Source: Candidatus Omnitrophota bacterium (GTDB taxonomy: Bacteria; Omnitrophota; Gorgyraeia; Duberdicusellales; 4484-171). From it: DNA of 5,537 nucleotides. Under the pieces are notes generated by a model. The model searched no databases, was not told where the DNA came from, and worked only from the letters and a program-made list of their open reading frames with translations. The stretch spans positions 1 to 5,537 of the forward strand of contig QNCE01000081.1 in the NCBI GenBank assembly GCA_003644405.1. The letters run 5' to 3'. Position numbers and translations under genes: made by a program. Of this stretch, positions 1-5,537 are shown piece after piece (position 1 is the stretch's first letter; every line of letters starts with the position of its first letter).

Positions 1-2
1 AT

Positions 3-938
3 ACTACACTTTACTTTTATGACCCTTTTCTAGAGAGAAAAGAGGAGTTAACTTTGGTTCGTAAGGGTAAGGTAACCATTGCCTTAGATGGTGAAGAGAA
101 AGAAGCACATCTTATTTACATTCATTTTGGTGATGCCAGAGGTAAGGTTTATATAGATAATCAAGGTAAGTTATTAAAGGAAGAGTTTCTGGGTTTTGAA
201 TTTGTGAAAAAAGAGCCTTCTGTTCTTTTTAAAGAGAAACCAGTTCTTACTATGGGCAATTTAGCCAACTACTTAGCTGTAAAGGCCACTCCCTTACCTA
301 ATAAAGAAAATTTAGTTTACCTTAAGCTGAAGTTAGAGGGAGTATCCAAAGAATTTATAAGAGAAGATTTCAACCAAAGAGTAGAGTTCAAAGATGGATA
401 CTTTATTGTGCAAGTATATAAAAAAGAACCTCAGAGGATAGAGAACCTTCCTCTACAAGGAGAATTTAACTCTTATCTTAAGGAAGACAGATATATCAAG
501 TTTAAAACACACAAAATAGAAGAGTTGGTTTCTTCCATTATAAAGGGAGAAAACAACCCTTTGGTAATTTTAGAAAAGTTTCTTTTTTGGATTAATACAC
601 ATATCAAAAAGGTTCCTACTCTTTCTTTACCTAACACTTTAGATGTGTTAGAGATTAAAGAAGGGGATTGTGGTGAGTTGAGTGCTCTTCTAGTAGGATT
701 TTTAAGAAGTGTAGGTATTCCTTCCTACGTCAATATTGGATTGGTTTACAACAAAGGTAAATTCTTTTATCATGCTTGGCCATCGGTCTTTGTAGGAGAA
801 TGGATAGATACCGATCCTGCCTTCAATCAGCTGATAGCCGACCCCACTCATATAAAACTTTTAAAAGGTTTAGAGTCTCAATTTCAGATTTCCAAAATTA
901 TTGGTAATGTTAAGATAGAAATATTAGAGTATAAGTAA
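3..938 (+). CDS. Transglutaminase-like superfamily protein, 5' end missing (truncated by window edge)
   Basis: The C-terminal part shows a transglutaminase/cysteine-protease fold. The nucleophile motif GDCGELS has its Cys at 669-671, the motif YHAWPSVFVGEW has its His at 771-773, and the Asp is in the following DTDPAFNQ (codon 813-815 most likely). Numbered from the TTG at 54 these are Cys206, His240 and Asp254, so the triad looks intact. The preceding ~150 residues are beta-rich, as in bacterial members that carry a domain before the catalytic core. A TTG at 54 has an AGGAG 6 bases upstream, but the frame stays open to base 3, and the upstream codons (reading LYFYDPFLERKEEL) look like continuous protein. 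I therefore treat the gene as 5'-truncated; the AGGAG is then just Glu-Glu codons. A signal peptide cannot be judged. The stop is 2 bases before the ABC ATPase, so the two are cotranscribed. The family includes proteases and cross-linking enzymes; the substrate is unknown. Confidence 0.85.
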   Translation, partial: TTLYFYDPFLERKEELTLVRKGKVTIALDGEEKEAHLIYIHFGDARGKVYIDNQGKLLKEEFLGFEFVKKEPSVLFKEKPVLTMGNLANYLAVKATPLPNKENLVYLKLKLEGVSKEFIREDFNQRVEFKDGYFIVQVYKKEPQRIENLPLQGEFNSYLKEDRYIKFKTHKIEELVSSIIKGENNPLVILEKFLFWINTHIKKVPTLSLPNTLDVLEIKEGDCGELSALLVGFLRSVGIPSYVNIGLVYNKGKFFYHAWPSVFVGEWIDTDPAFNQLIADPTHIKLLKGLESQFQISKIIGNVKIEILEYK

Positions 939-940
939 AG

Positions 941-1660
941 ATGATTATTGTAGAAAATTTATCTAAAAAATTTGGTACTCTCTTAGCAGTAAAGGACTTA
1001 AATCTTCACATTAAGAAGGGAGAGTTTTACTCTCTTTTGGGTCCTAACGGTGCGGGTAAAACTACTACAGTAAAAATTATTGCTGGACTTATGAGGCCTA
1101 CTCAAGGTAGGGTTTTAATAAATGGTTATGATATTGAGAAAGAATATATTAAAGTAAAGCAGATTTTAGGATTTATTCCCGATAATCCTTTTCTCTACGA
1201 AAATTTAACTCCTTATGAGTTTTTAAGATTTATAGGAGATATTTTTGGTGTGGATAAAGATAAAGTTCTTAAAAGTATAGATTACTACTTTGAGATGTTC
1301 AATCTCAGAGAATACAAAGATGTGCTTATAAAAGAGCTCTCTCACGGTACAAAGCAGAAAATCGTCTATATCTCAAATTTTTTACATTCTCCCTTAGTAT
1401 ACCTTATTGACGAACCTTTGGTAGGATTAGATCCTTTTAGCATTCATCTTTTAAAGAAACTTCTTAAAGAGGAGACAAAAAAAGGAAGAACGATTTTGAT
1501 GTGTACTCATATTTTATCTATCGCCGAAGAATTATCTGATCGCATAGGGATTCTCAGCGAAGGCGAGCTTATTACTCAAGGTTCCCCTTGTTTCTTAAAA
1601 GAGAAAGAATGCAGTGAGACTTTAGAGAAGCTTTTTTTAAAACTTACCCAAAGCGAATGA
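941..1660 (+). CDS. ABC transporter ATP-binding protein (ABC-2/exporter type)
   Basis: This is a 239-residue single nucleotide-binding domain that should hydrolyse ATP in the cytoplasm to drive the membrane subunit encoded next. All the hallmarks are visible: Walker A GPNGAGKT at residues 34-41, a signature LSHGTKQK at 133-140, Walker B LVYLIDEP at 152-159 with the catalytic Glu158, the D-loop GLDP at 162-165 and the switch His190 in CTH. The Q-loop position has Asp81 (GFIPDNPFLYENLT) instead of Gln, and the signature is LSHGT rather than LSGGQ. Both variants are familiar from the EcsA/BcrA-like branch of exporter ATPases. The last ~25 residues (from about 215) form a short charged tail. It starts 2 bases after the upstream stop with no clear Shine-Dalgarno, and its stop overlaps the next start (ATGA), so translation is probably coupled. 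The cargo cannot be deduced. Confidence 0.95.
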   Translation: MIIVENLSKKFGTLLAVKDLNLHIKKGEFYSLLGPNGAGKTTTVKIIAGLMRPTQGRVLINGYDIEKEYIKVKQILGFIPDNPFLYENLTPYEFLRFIGDIFGVDKDKVLKSIDYYFEMFNLREYKDVLIKELSHGTKQKIVYISNFLHSPLVYLIDEPLVGLDPFSIHLLKKLLKEETKKGRTILMCTHILSIAEELSDRIGILSEGELITQGSPCFLKEKECSETLEKLFLKLTQSE

Positions 1661-3297
1661 GAGAGATAGTTTTCTTCCGTCTTATCTCTTTTAAAAACAA
1701 CCTCCTTTACTTAATAAAACATAGAGCCGCCAAGACCTGGGGAGCAGGGATTTTTTCTCTCTTTACTGTAGGAGGACTTTACTTTGGGTTGTGGGAAGGA
1801 TTACAGTTTATAACTTCTTTGGGAGGATTAGGAGTGGTAATTATTAAGAAAGTCCTCTTTATTCTTTTCTTTATTCTTTTCTTTATGATAGCAATTAGTT
1901 TTGGTGTCTTATTCTATGGTATGGGGTTTAAAAATAAAGAGACTGCCTATCTTATAAGCCTTCCTATAGAAAGAGAAAAAATTCTCTCTTATAAGTTTGG
2001 AGAAGCTTTTTTATTTTCTACTTGGATACCTTCTTTGGGATTGATTCTATTTTTTTTAAGCTATGCTTTCGTTGCTAGAGTTAGTTTGATCTTTCCTTTG
2101 GTAGCTTCCTTTTATATTATCCCTTTTTTCATAATTGCTTCCTTTTTGGGATATTTGACTACCCTTTTTTTAGCTAAATTTATTAATAAGGGAAAAATAC
2201 TTTTATGGTTAGGTTTATTTTGTGGATTGGTTGCTTTTTTATACTTTCTTTACTTTGGGAATCCTCATCGAGGAGGATTGCTTTTTTTTCTTTCTGAAGA
2301 AGTAGTTTTCTTTAAAGTTGCTAAGTTATGGTACTTACCTTACTCTTGGCCAGCCTACGGGCTAATCCACTGGGAGGATAAAGCGTGGGGGAAATCCTTA
2401 CTATACTTTCTTAACCTTTGGAGTTTAGCTTTTTTGGTATTAAGTTTTGTTCCTAGCCTTCAGAGGAGATTTATAGATAGTTACTTTCTTCAGTTTTCCT
2501 ACCTTCATAAGAAGAGGAGCTATTTATCTTTTGTAGAGAAAGTTTTTTCTAAGATAAGTTTCCTTCCTAACTATCTACGTTCTTTCATGGTCAAGGATGT
2601 TAAATTTTTTACTAGAGAACCTGCTTTTTGGTTACAGTTAATAGTATTTTTTGGAATACTTTTTTTCTACTTTACTAACTTAAGAAAGTTTTCCTACCAC
2701 CGTTTAGAAGATGTATGGAAGAGTTTACTAACTTTTTTAAATACTTTTAGTATTCTTTGTGTAGTTTCTGCTATGAGTGTAAGATTTGTTTTTCCTCAAT
2801 GGAGTTTGGAAGGAAGAAACTACTGGATCCTAAAACTCAGTCCCATTCCCTTAGGGAAGGTATTCTTAGAAAAAATCATCCTCTCTTTAGGCGTATTTCT
2901 GCCTATCTCAATATTTCTTATATCTCTCTCTAATTTAATGCTTAAGATTGAATTTCTCTTTTTCTTTCTAACTTTAGTTATAGTGATAATTTCTACTTTT
3001 ACTATGGTTACTATCTCTTTGGGATTAGGTGCTATCTTTGCTAATTTTAAGCAGAGGTATTACCTCCAGGCAGTAGAAAGTTTTGGAGGATTTGTGGTTT
3101 TAATGTTGAACTTAGGATACGTTTTTTTTACTGTCTTTTTATTTGGGGGATTGTCACATTTTTATTTTTTAAACAAATTATCTAATTTTCTACCTCTCTT
3201 AAAAAGAAGTTTGATTTTATGGATGATAGCTAGTTTAGTTTTTTCTTTAGCCGCTACTCTATTAGGAATGAAAAAGATAGCCGAGAAAGAGTATTAA
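1657..3297 (+). CDS. ABC exporter permease subunit, about 12 transmembrane helices
   Basis: This 546-residue integral membrane protein is probably the transmembrane half of an exporter with the upstream ATPase. Hydrophobic stretches are visible at about 30-50, 65-90, 118-138, 145-172, 180-200, 247-266, 323-340, 355-378, 405-427, 432-458, 475-500 and 515-537. That is two six-helix halves joined by a basic cytoplasmic region (about 267-320). The halves carry related cytoplasmic motifs. ISLPIEREKILSYKFGEAF (100-118) follows helix 2, and EGRNYWILKLSPIPLGKVF (385-403) with KDVKFFTREPAFWLQ (313-327) lies in the second half. These match the pattern of the large putative ABC exporter permeases of about 540 residues (the Pfam ABC_tran_2-like group), from memory and not searched. 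The start is fixed by the 4-base ATGA overlap with the ATPase stop, and there is no ribosome site, so translation is coupled. No substrate can be inferred. Confidence 0.88.
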   Translation: MREIVFFRLISFKNNLLYLIKHRAAKTWGAGIFSLFTVGGLYFGLWEGLQFITSLGGLGVVIIKKVLFILFFILFFMIAISFGVLFYGMGFKNKETAYLISLPIEREKILSYKFGEAFLFSTWIPSLGLILFFLSYAFVARVSLIFPLVASFYIIPFFIIASFLGYLTTLFLAKFINKGKILLWLGLFCGLVAFLYFLYFGNPHRGGLLFFLSEEVVFFKVAKLWYLPYSWPAYGLIHWEDKAWGKSLLYFLNLWSLAFLVLSFVPSLQRRFIDSYFLQFSYLHKKRSYLSFVEKVFSKISFLPNYLRSFMVKDVKFFTREPAFWLQLIVFFGILFFYFTNLRKFSYHRLEDVWKSLLTFLNTFSILCVVSAMSVRFVFPQWSLEGRNYWILKLSPIPLGKVFLEKIILSLGVFLPISIFLISLSNLMLKIEFLFFFLTLVIVIISTFTMVTISLGLGAIFANFKQRYYLQAVESFGGFVVLMLNLGYVFFTVFLFGGLSHFYFLNKLSNFLPLLKRSLILWMIASLVFSLAATLLGMKKIAEKEY

Positions 3298-3300
3298 CTC

Positions 3301-3329
3301 TTGAAAAACTTTAACAATCTTAGTATGAT
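3301..3329 (+). promoter_or_regulatory. Sigma-70-type promoter of serS, predicted to give a leaderless mRNA
   Basis: The -35 box TTGAAA (3301-3306, 5/6 of consensus) and the -10 box TATGAT (3324-3329, 5/6) are separated by exactly 17 bases. A start site 7 bases after the end of the -10 box falls on 3336, the A of the serS ATG. The 38-base gap after the permease gene has no Shine-Dalgarno sequence and no terminator hairpin, so some read-through from the upstream operon is also possible. Confidence 0.65.
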
Positions 3330-3335
3330 ATAGCT

Positions 3336-4607
3336 ATGTTAGATGTAAAGTTTATTAGGGAAAATACTGAATTAGTTAAGCAAGCTTTAAAAAATAGAGG
3401 ATACGATTTCGATTTAGATGCTTTTCTCCAGTTAGATGAGAAAAGGAGAGACTTAATAAAGAAGATTGAGAATATACGTTTTCAGAAAAATAAAGCTAAT
3501 GAAGAAATAAAAGCTCTTCTCAAAGAGAAAAAAGATGTTTCATCTCAAATACAAGTGACTAAGAGGCTCTCTCAGGAGTTAGATACTTTAGAAGAAGAAT
3601 TTAAAAAAGTAAAACAAGAATTTAACTGGCAGGTTCTTAACATCCCTAATATTCCTCACTCTTCAATACCTGTAGGAGACGCTTCGGCTAATAAGATAGT
3701 TTTTACTAAAGGAAGGGTTAGAAAGTTTAACTTTAAGCCTCTTACTCATATAGAGTTAGGAGAGCATTTGGGGATTTTTGACTTTAAAAAGGCAGCTAAA
3801 ATATGCGGATCTAACTTTATTCTCTTTGAGGGTGAGGGTGCTAAGTTGGAAAGAGCTTTGATAAATTTTATGCTCAATTTACACACTAAGGAACATGGGT
3901 ACAAGGAAGTATTTCCTCCTTTTTTAGTTAATAGAACATCTATGACTACTACCGGTCAACTTCCTAAATTAGAGGAAGATATGTATCGGTTAAGAGACGA
4001 TGATTACTTTTTAATTCCTACAGCAGAGGTTCCTGTGACTAACATTTATAGAGAAGATATCTTAGAGGAGAAGGAATTACCTATTTACTATGTTTCTTAT
4101 ACTGCCTGTTTCAGGAGAGAAGCTGGTTCCTACGGGAAAGAAACAAAGGGATTAGTTAGGGTTCATCAGTTTGACAAAGTAGAGTTAGTTAAATTTACTA
4201 CTCCTCAAAGTTCTTATCAGGAATTAGAAAAACTCCTTGGCGATGCTTGTAGAGTAATTGAATTGTTAGAATTGCCTTATCGTGTTATCCTTCTAGCTAC
4301 TGCTGAGTTAAGCTTCGCTGCTACCAAATGCTGCGATATTGAAGTTTACGCACCAGGAATCCAGCAATGGCTGGAGGTATCTAGTTGTTCCAATTTCGAA
4401 GATTTTCAGGCTCGGCGAGGAAATATAAGATATAAGGAAGCTGGAAGTGGAAAATTAAGATTTGTGCATACTTTAAATGGTTCTGGAGTAGCTTTGGCAA
4501 GATTGGTTATTGCCATTTTAGAAAATTATCAGCAAAAAGATGGTTCTGTAGTTATTCCTAAGGTTTTAAGAAAGTACCTAGATGGAAGAAAAAAGCTTAC
4601 AAAATAA
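3336..4607 (+). CDS. serS: Seryl-tRNA synthetase
   Basis: This cytoplasmic class II aminoacyl-tRNA synthetase charges tRNA-Ser (and tRNA-Sec where present) with serine using ATP, and it works as a homodimer. At 423 residues it is full length for the bacterial form. The N-terminus MLDVKFIRENTELV is the family's usual start and fixes the ATG. Residues ~28-100 form the charged antiparallel coiled coil that reads the long variable arm of tRNA-Ser. The catalytic core shows TAEVPVTN (229-236), motif 2 CFRREAGSYGKETKG (258-272) followed by RVHQFDKVE (275-283), VSSCSNFEDFQARR (348-361), and motif 3 around NGSGVALARLVIAILEN (381-397). The usual TGD segment reads ATAELSFAA (321-329), followed by KCCDIEV where KTYDxEV is commoner. 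No ribosome site precedes it, and the promoter places the transcript start on the ATG. A tRNA-Ser gene lies 584 bases downstream. Confidence 0.98.
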   Translation: MLDVKFIRENTELVKQALKNRGYDFDLDAFLQLDEKRRDLIKKIENIRFQKNKANEEIKALLKEKKDVSSQIQVTKRLSQELDTLEEEFKKVKQEFNWQVLNIPNIPHSSIPVGDASANKIVFTKGRVRKFNFKPLTHIELGEHLGIFDFKKAAKICGSNFILFEGEGAKLERALINFMLNLHTKEHGYKEVFPPFLVNRTSMTTTGQLPKLEEDMYRLRDDDYFLIPTAEVPVTNIYREDILEEKELPIYYVSYTACFRREAGSYGKETKGLVRVHQFDKVELVKFTTPQSSYQELEKLLGDACRVIELLELPYRVILLATAELSFAATKCCDIEVYAPGIQQWLEVSSCSNFEDFQARRGNIRYKEAGSGKLRFVHTLNGSGVALARLVIAILENYQQKDGSVVIPKVLRKYLDGRKKLTK

Positions 4608-5169
4608 TTACATTCTTACTATAGTCAAACTAGTTCTTTTCCTAATAATCTTTTGCTTTCTTGTTGAGCTAAGTAAGGTATTTTTAAAAGAGATGAGACT
4701 AAAAGAGAGTTTAAAAATAAGTGTGCTTTTTAACTCTGTTCTCTTTTGTTTTGCCTTCTATACCTTTCTTGCTGATTTAGATAACCTTTATAGAAAAATT
4801 CAGAGATTCTTCTTTCGTTCTACTTTTCTCTTTTTATGTTTACCTTCTTTGGTTATTCTTCTTGGTGTAGGTTTTTTTCTTTTCCCTAAAATTATGGGAT
4901 TCTCCTTCTCTAAGGAGCTTTTTCTTTTTCTTGGAGGTTTCGCCTTTACTTCTCACTTGATTTTTGTTGCTCGCCAGATCAAGGGACGAACGTTTACAGG
5001 TTTTGTAAACTATTTATTTATGTTCAGTATCCTCTATATTCTCAACTTAATAATCTTCGGTATGTATTTAAAGATAGTTTTCAATCTACATTTAACTAAG
5101 CTTATCTTTGAGGGGGTAAGAGGGGGAGCTTCTTCAATAAAGATTCTTTTTGTTCAGCTCTTTAAGTAA
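4582..5169 (+). CDS. Hydrophobic membrane protein of unknown function, about five helices
   Basis: I do not recognise this 195-residue protein. Hydrophobic segments lie at about 10-30, 45-65, 78-102, 113-130 and 140-167. Short basic loops (KEMRLKESLK at 36-45, RKIQRFFFR at 71-79, RQIKGR at 131-136) suggest a multi-pass inner-membrane protein. The C-terminal ~25 residues (LTKLIFEGVRGGASSIKILF, 171-190) could be a sixth weak or amphipathic segment. The ATG at 4582 lies 26 bases inside the 3' end of serS in another frame. The next possible starts come only after the first helix is lost (Met38), so the overlapping start is preferred. Only a poor TAAGAAAG-like ribosome site precedes it, so re-initiation after serS is likely. 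It ends 22 bases before tRNA-Ser. The context gives transcription partners but no clear role. The thymine-rich composition matches the permease gene and reflects hydrophobic codons. Confidence 0.8.
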   Translation: MEEKSLQNNYILTIVKLVLFLIIFCFLVELSKVFLKEMRLKESLKISVLFNSVLFCFAFYTFLADLDNLYRKIQRFFFRSTFLFLCLPSLVILLGVGFFLFPKIMGFSFSKELFLFLGGFAFTSHLIFVARQIKGRTFTGFVNYLFMFSILYILNLIIFGMYLKIVFNLHLTKLIFEGVRGGASSIKILFVQLFK

Positions 5170-5191
5170 AATCTAAAAAGGTAAGTTGTTT

Positions 5192-5283
5192 GGAGGGGTG
5201 GCCGAGTTCGGCTTAAGGCGGCGGTCTTGAAAATCGCTCTCCGACTTAATGTCGGAGCGGGGGTTCAAATCCCTCCCCCTCCG
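5192..5283 (+). tRNA. tRNA-Ser, anticodon UGA
   Basis: A complete type II (long variable arm) tRNA folds cleanly. The acceptor stem GGAGGGG (5192-5198) pairs with CCCCTCC (5276-5282) without mismatch, and the discriminator is G5283, as expected for serine. The D stem is GCC/GGC (5201-5203 with 5217-5219). The anticodon stem is GCGGT/ATCGC around the loop CTTGAAA, giving anticodon TGA at 5228-5230, which reads UCA and probably other UCN codons. The variable arm is CTCCGAC-TTAAT-GTCGGAG (5239-5257), 7 bp. The T arm is GGGGG-TTCAAAT-CCCTC (5259-5275). CCA is not encoded (TTG follows), so it must be added after transcription. It lies 22 bases after the membrane protein gene. It may be processed from the serS transcript, or use a weak -10-like TAAAAT at 5167-5172 that has no good -35. 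Confidence 0.97.
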
Positions 5284-5342
5284 TTGTATTTAAAATTTAA
5301 AAGCTTTCAGATTAAATAGATGATGGTAGATATTAAATTGCT

Positions 5343-5405
5343 AAGCTATTTTGGACCCAACAGAAAAAAGACTCCGACTTCGTCGGAGGTTGGGTGCAAA
5401 TGCTT
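5343..5405. repeat. Extended imperfect palindrome enclosing the terminator
   Basis: Outside the terminator hairpin lie matching arms. TTTGGACCCAAC (5350-5361) faces GTTGGGTGCAAA (5389-5400), 12 positions with a single mismatch (G5354 against G5396). AAGC (5343-5346) faces GCTT (5402-5405) beyond a small internal loop. The arms abut the inner stem on the right and are separated from it by a 10-base purine bulge AGAAAAAAGA (5362-5371) on the left. The whole folds into one long hairpin of about 63 bases. It could be part of a structured RNA, a small palindromic repeat element, or a terminator with an alternative fold. Confidence 0.6.
5361..5388 (-). terminator. Intrinsic (rho-independent) terminator for leftward transcription
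   Basis: Read on the minus strand, a perfect 7-bp stem CTCCGAC/GTCGGAG (5388-5382 with 5378-5372) closed by a GAA loop is followed at once by TCTTTTTTCTG (5371-5361), with 8 T in the first 10. On the plus strand the hairpin is followed by GTTGGGTGCAAA, so it should act in one direction only. It implies a leftward transcript that originates between here and beyond the right edge, converging on tRNA-Ser. Confidence 0.75.
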
Positions 5406-5537
5406 TCCTTTTCGTATTAAGAAGAGTTTTTGATGTTAAGCTAATTCTTCATAAAGATGAGGTACTTTAAGTAAAAGATTTTCTCTTACAGGTTGAAAAG
5501 AGAATGTGTTTAATATATAATTATACCCAAATCTCTA

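Larger units (their letters stand above)
5284..5537. other. Intergenic tail after tRNA-Ser, no convincing gene
   Basis: This 254-base AT-rich stretch contains the minus-strand terminator and palindrome listed separately. The first ~60 bases after the tRNA hold no GC-rich hairpin, so no terminator for the plus-strand serS/tRNA transcript is evident. A minus-strand frame of 32 sense codons (5534 down to 5439, stop TAA at 5438-5436) reads somewhat like a protein C-terminus (ends KVPHLYEELA). It has no start codon and is closed upstream by TAG at 5537-5535, so it may be the remnant of a decayed gene. A TATAAT hexamer on the minus strand (5525-5520) could be a -10 box, but its -35 region would lie outside the window. 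Confidence 0.6.

Noticed and set aside
25..42. CTTTTC/GAAAAG dyad near the left edge as a terminator or operator
   Set aside because: It is a weak AT-rich stem with no T-tract, and it falls inside the apparent upstream extension of the first coding sequence.
1181..1186. Asp instead of Gln at the Q-loop of the ABC ATPase (GFIPDNP) as a sign of inactivity
   Set aside because: The IPD/IPE form followed by LYENLT is common in the EcsA/BcrA-like exporter ATPases, and Walker A, Walker B, signature and switch His are all intact.
4992..5010. Inverted repeat GTTTACA-GGTTT-TGTAAAC inside the unknown membrane protein gene, as an operator
   Set aside because: It lies deep in the coding region with no nearby promoter or start; a 7-base AT-rich dyad is expected by chance in a sequence this size.
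5192..5283. tRNA-Ser as an integration (attachment) site for a mobile element
   Set aside because: No second copy of the tRNA 3' end and no integrase is visible in the 254 bases to the right, so there is nothing to support an insertion here.
5320..5433. A 37-codon plus-strand frame (ATG 5320 to TGA 5431-5433) after the tRNA
   Set aside because: It has no ribosome site, runs straight through the terminator palindrome, and the product shows no recognisable motif, so it is most likely chance.
1..5537. CRISPR array, insertion sequence or toxin-antitoxin module
   Set aside because: No spaced direct repeats, no transposase-like frame and no paired small genes were seen on either strand.

Overview
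The window is one dense, almost entirely plus-strand stretch of a low-GC bacterial genome, roughly one third G+C by eye. Leucine is mostly TTA/CTT and arginine mostly AGA. Five protein genes and one tRNA gene fill bases 1 to about 5283, with a 254-base tail after them. The seryl-tRNA synthetase is of the ordinary bacterial type and the tRNA gene does not encode its CCA end. Nothing here fixes the lineage. A low-GC uncultivated bacterial phylum would fit, but that is a guess.

Bases 1-3297 hold a tight three-gene operon. It has a transglutaminase-like cysteine-fold protein whose beginning lies outside the window, an ABC transporter ATPase 2 bases later, and a 12-helix ABC exporter-type membrane subunit that starts on an ATGA overlap. 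The ATPase and membrane protein should form one exporter. The transglutaminase-like protein is probably an extracytoplasmic partner, but its substrate and the cargo are unknown.

Bases 3298-5283 hold serS, a five-helix membrane protein of unknown function that overlaps the end of serS by 26 bases, and a tRNA-Ser(UGA). The enzyme and one of its own substrates are therefore encoded together. serS has a near-consensus promoter (TTGAAA, 17 bases, TATGAT) placed so that transcription should begin on the A of the start codon, which predicts a leaderless mRNA.

Bases 5284-5537 have no convincing gene. They contain an intrinsic terminator for the minus strand, which implies leftward transcription arriving from the right edge. 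It is nested in a larger imperfect palindrome (5343-5405). The 7-bp terminator stem has the same sequence as the stem of the long variable arm of the tRNA-Ser just upstream. The strongest points for a second look are the predicted leaderless serS transcript, the shared hairpin, and the transglutaminase/ABC exporter cassette.
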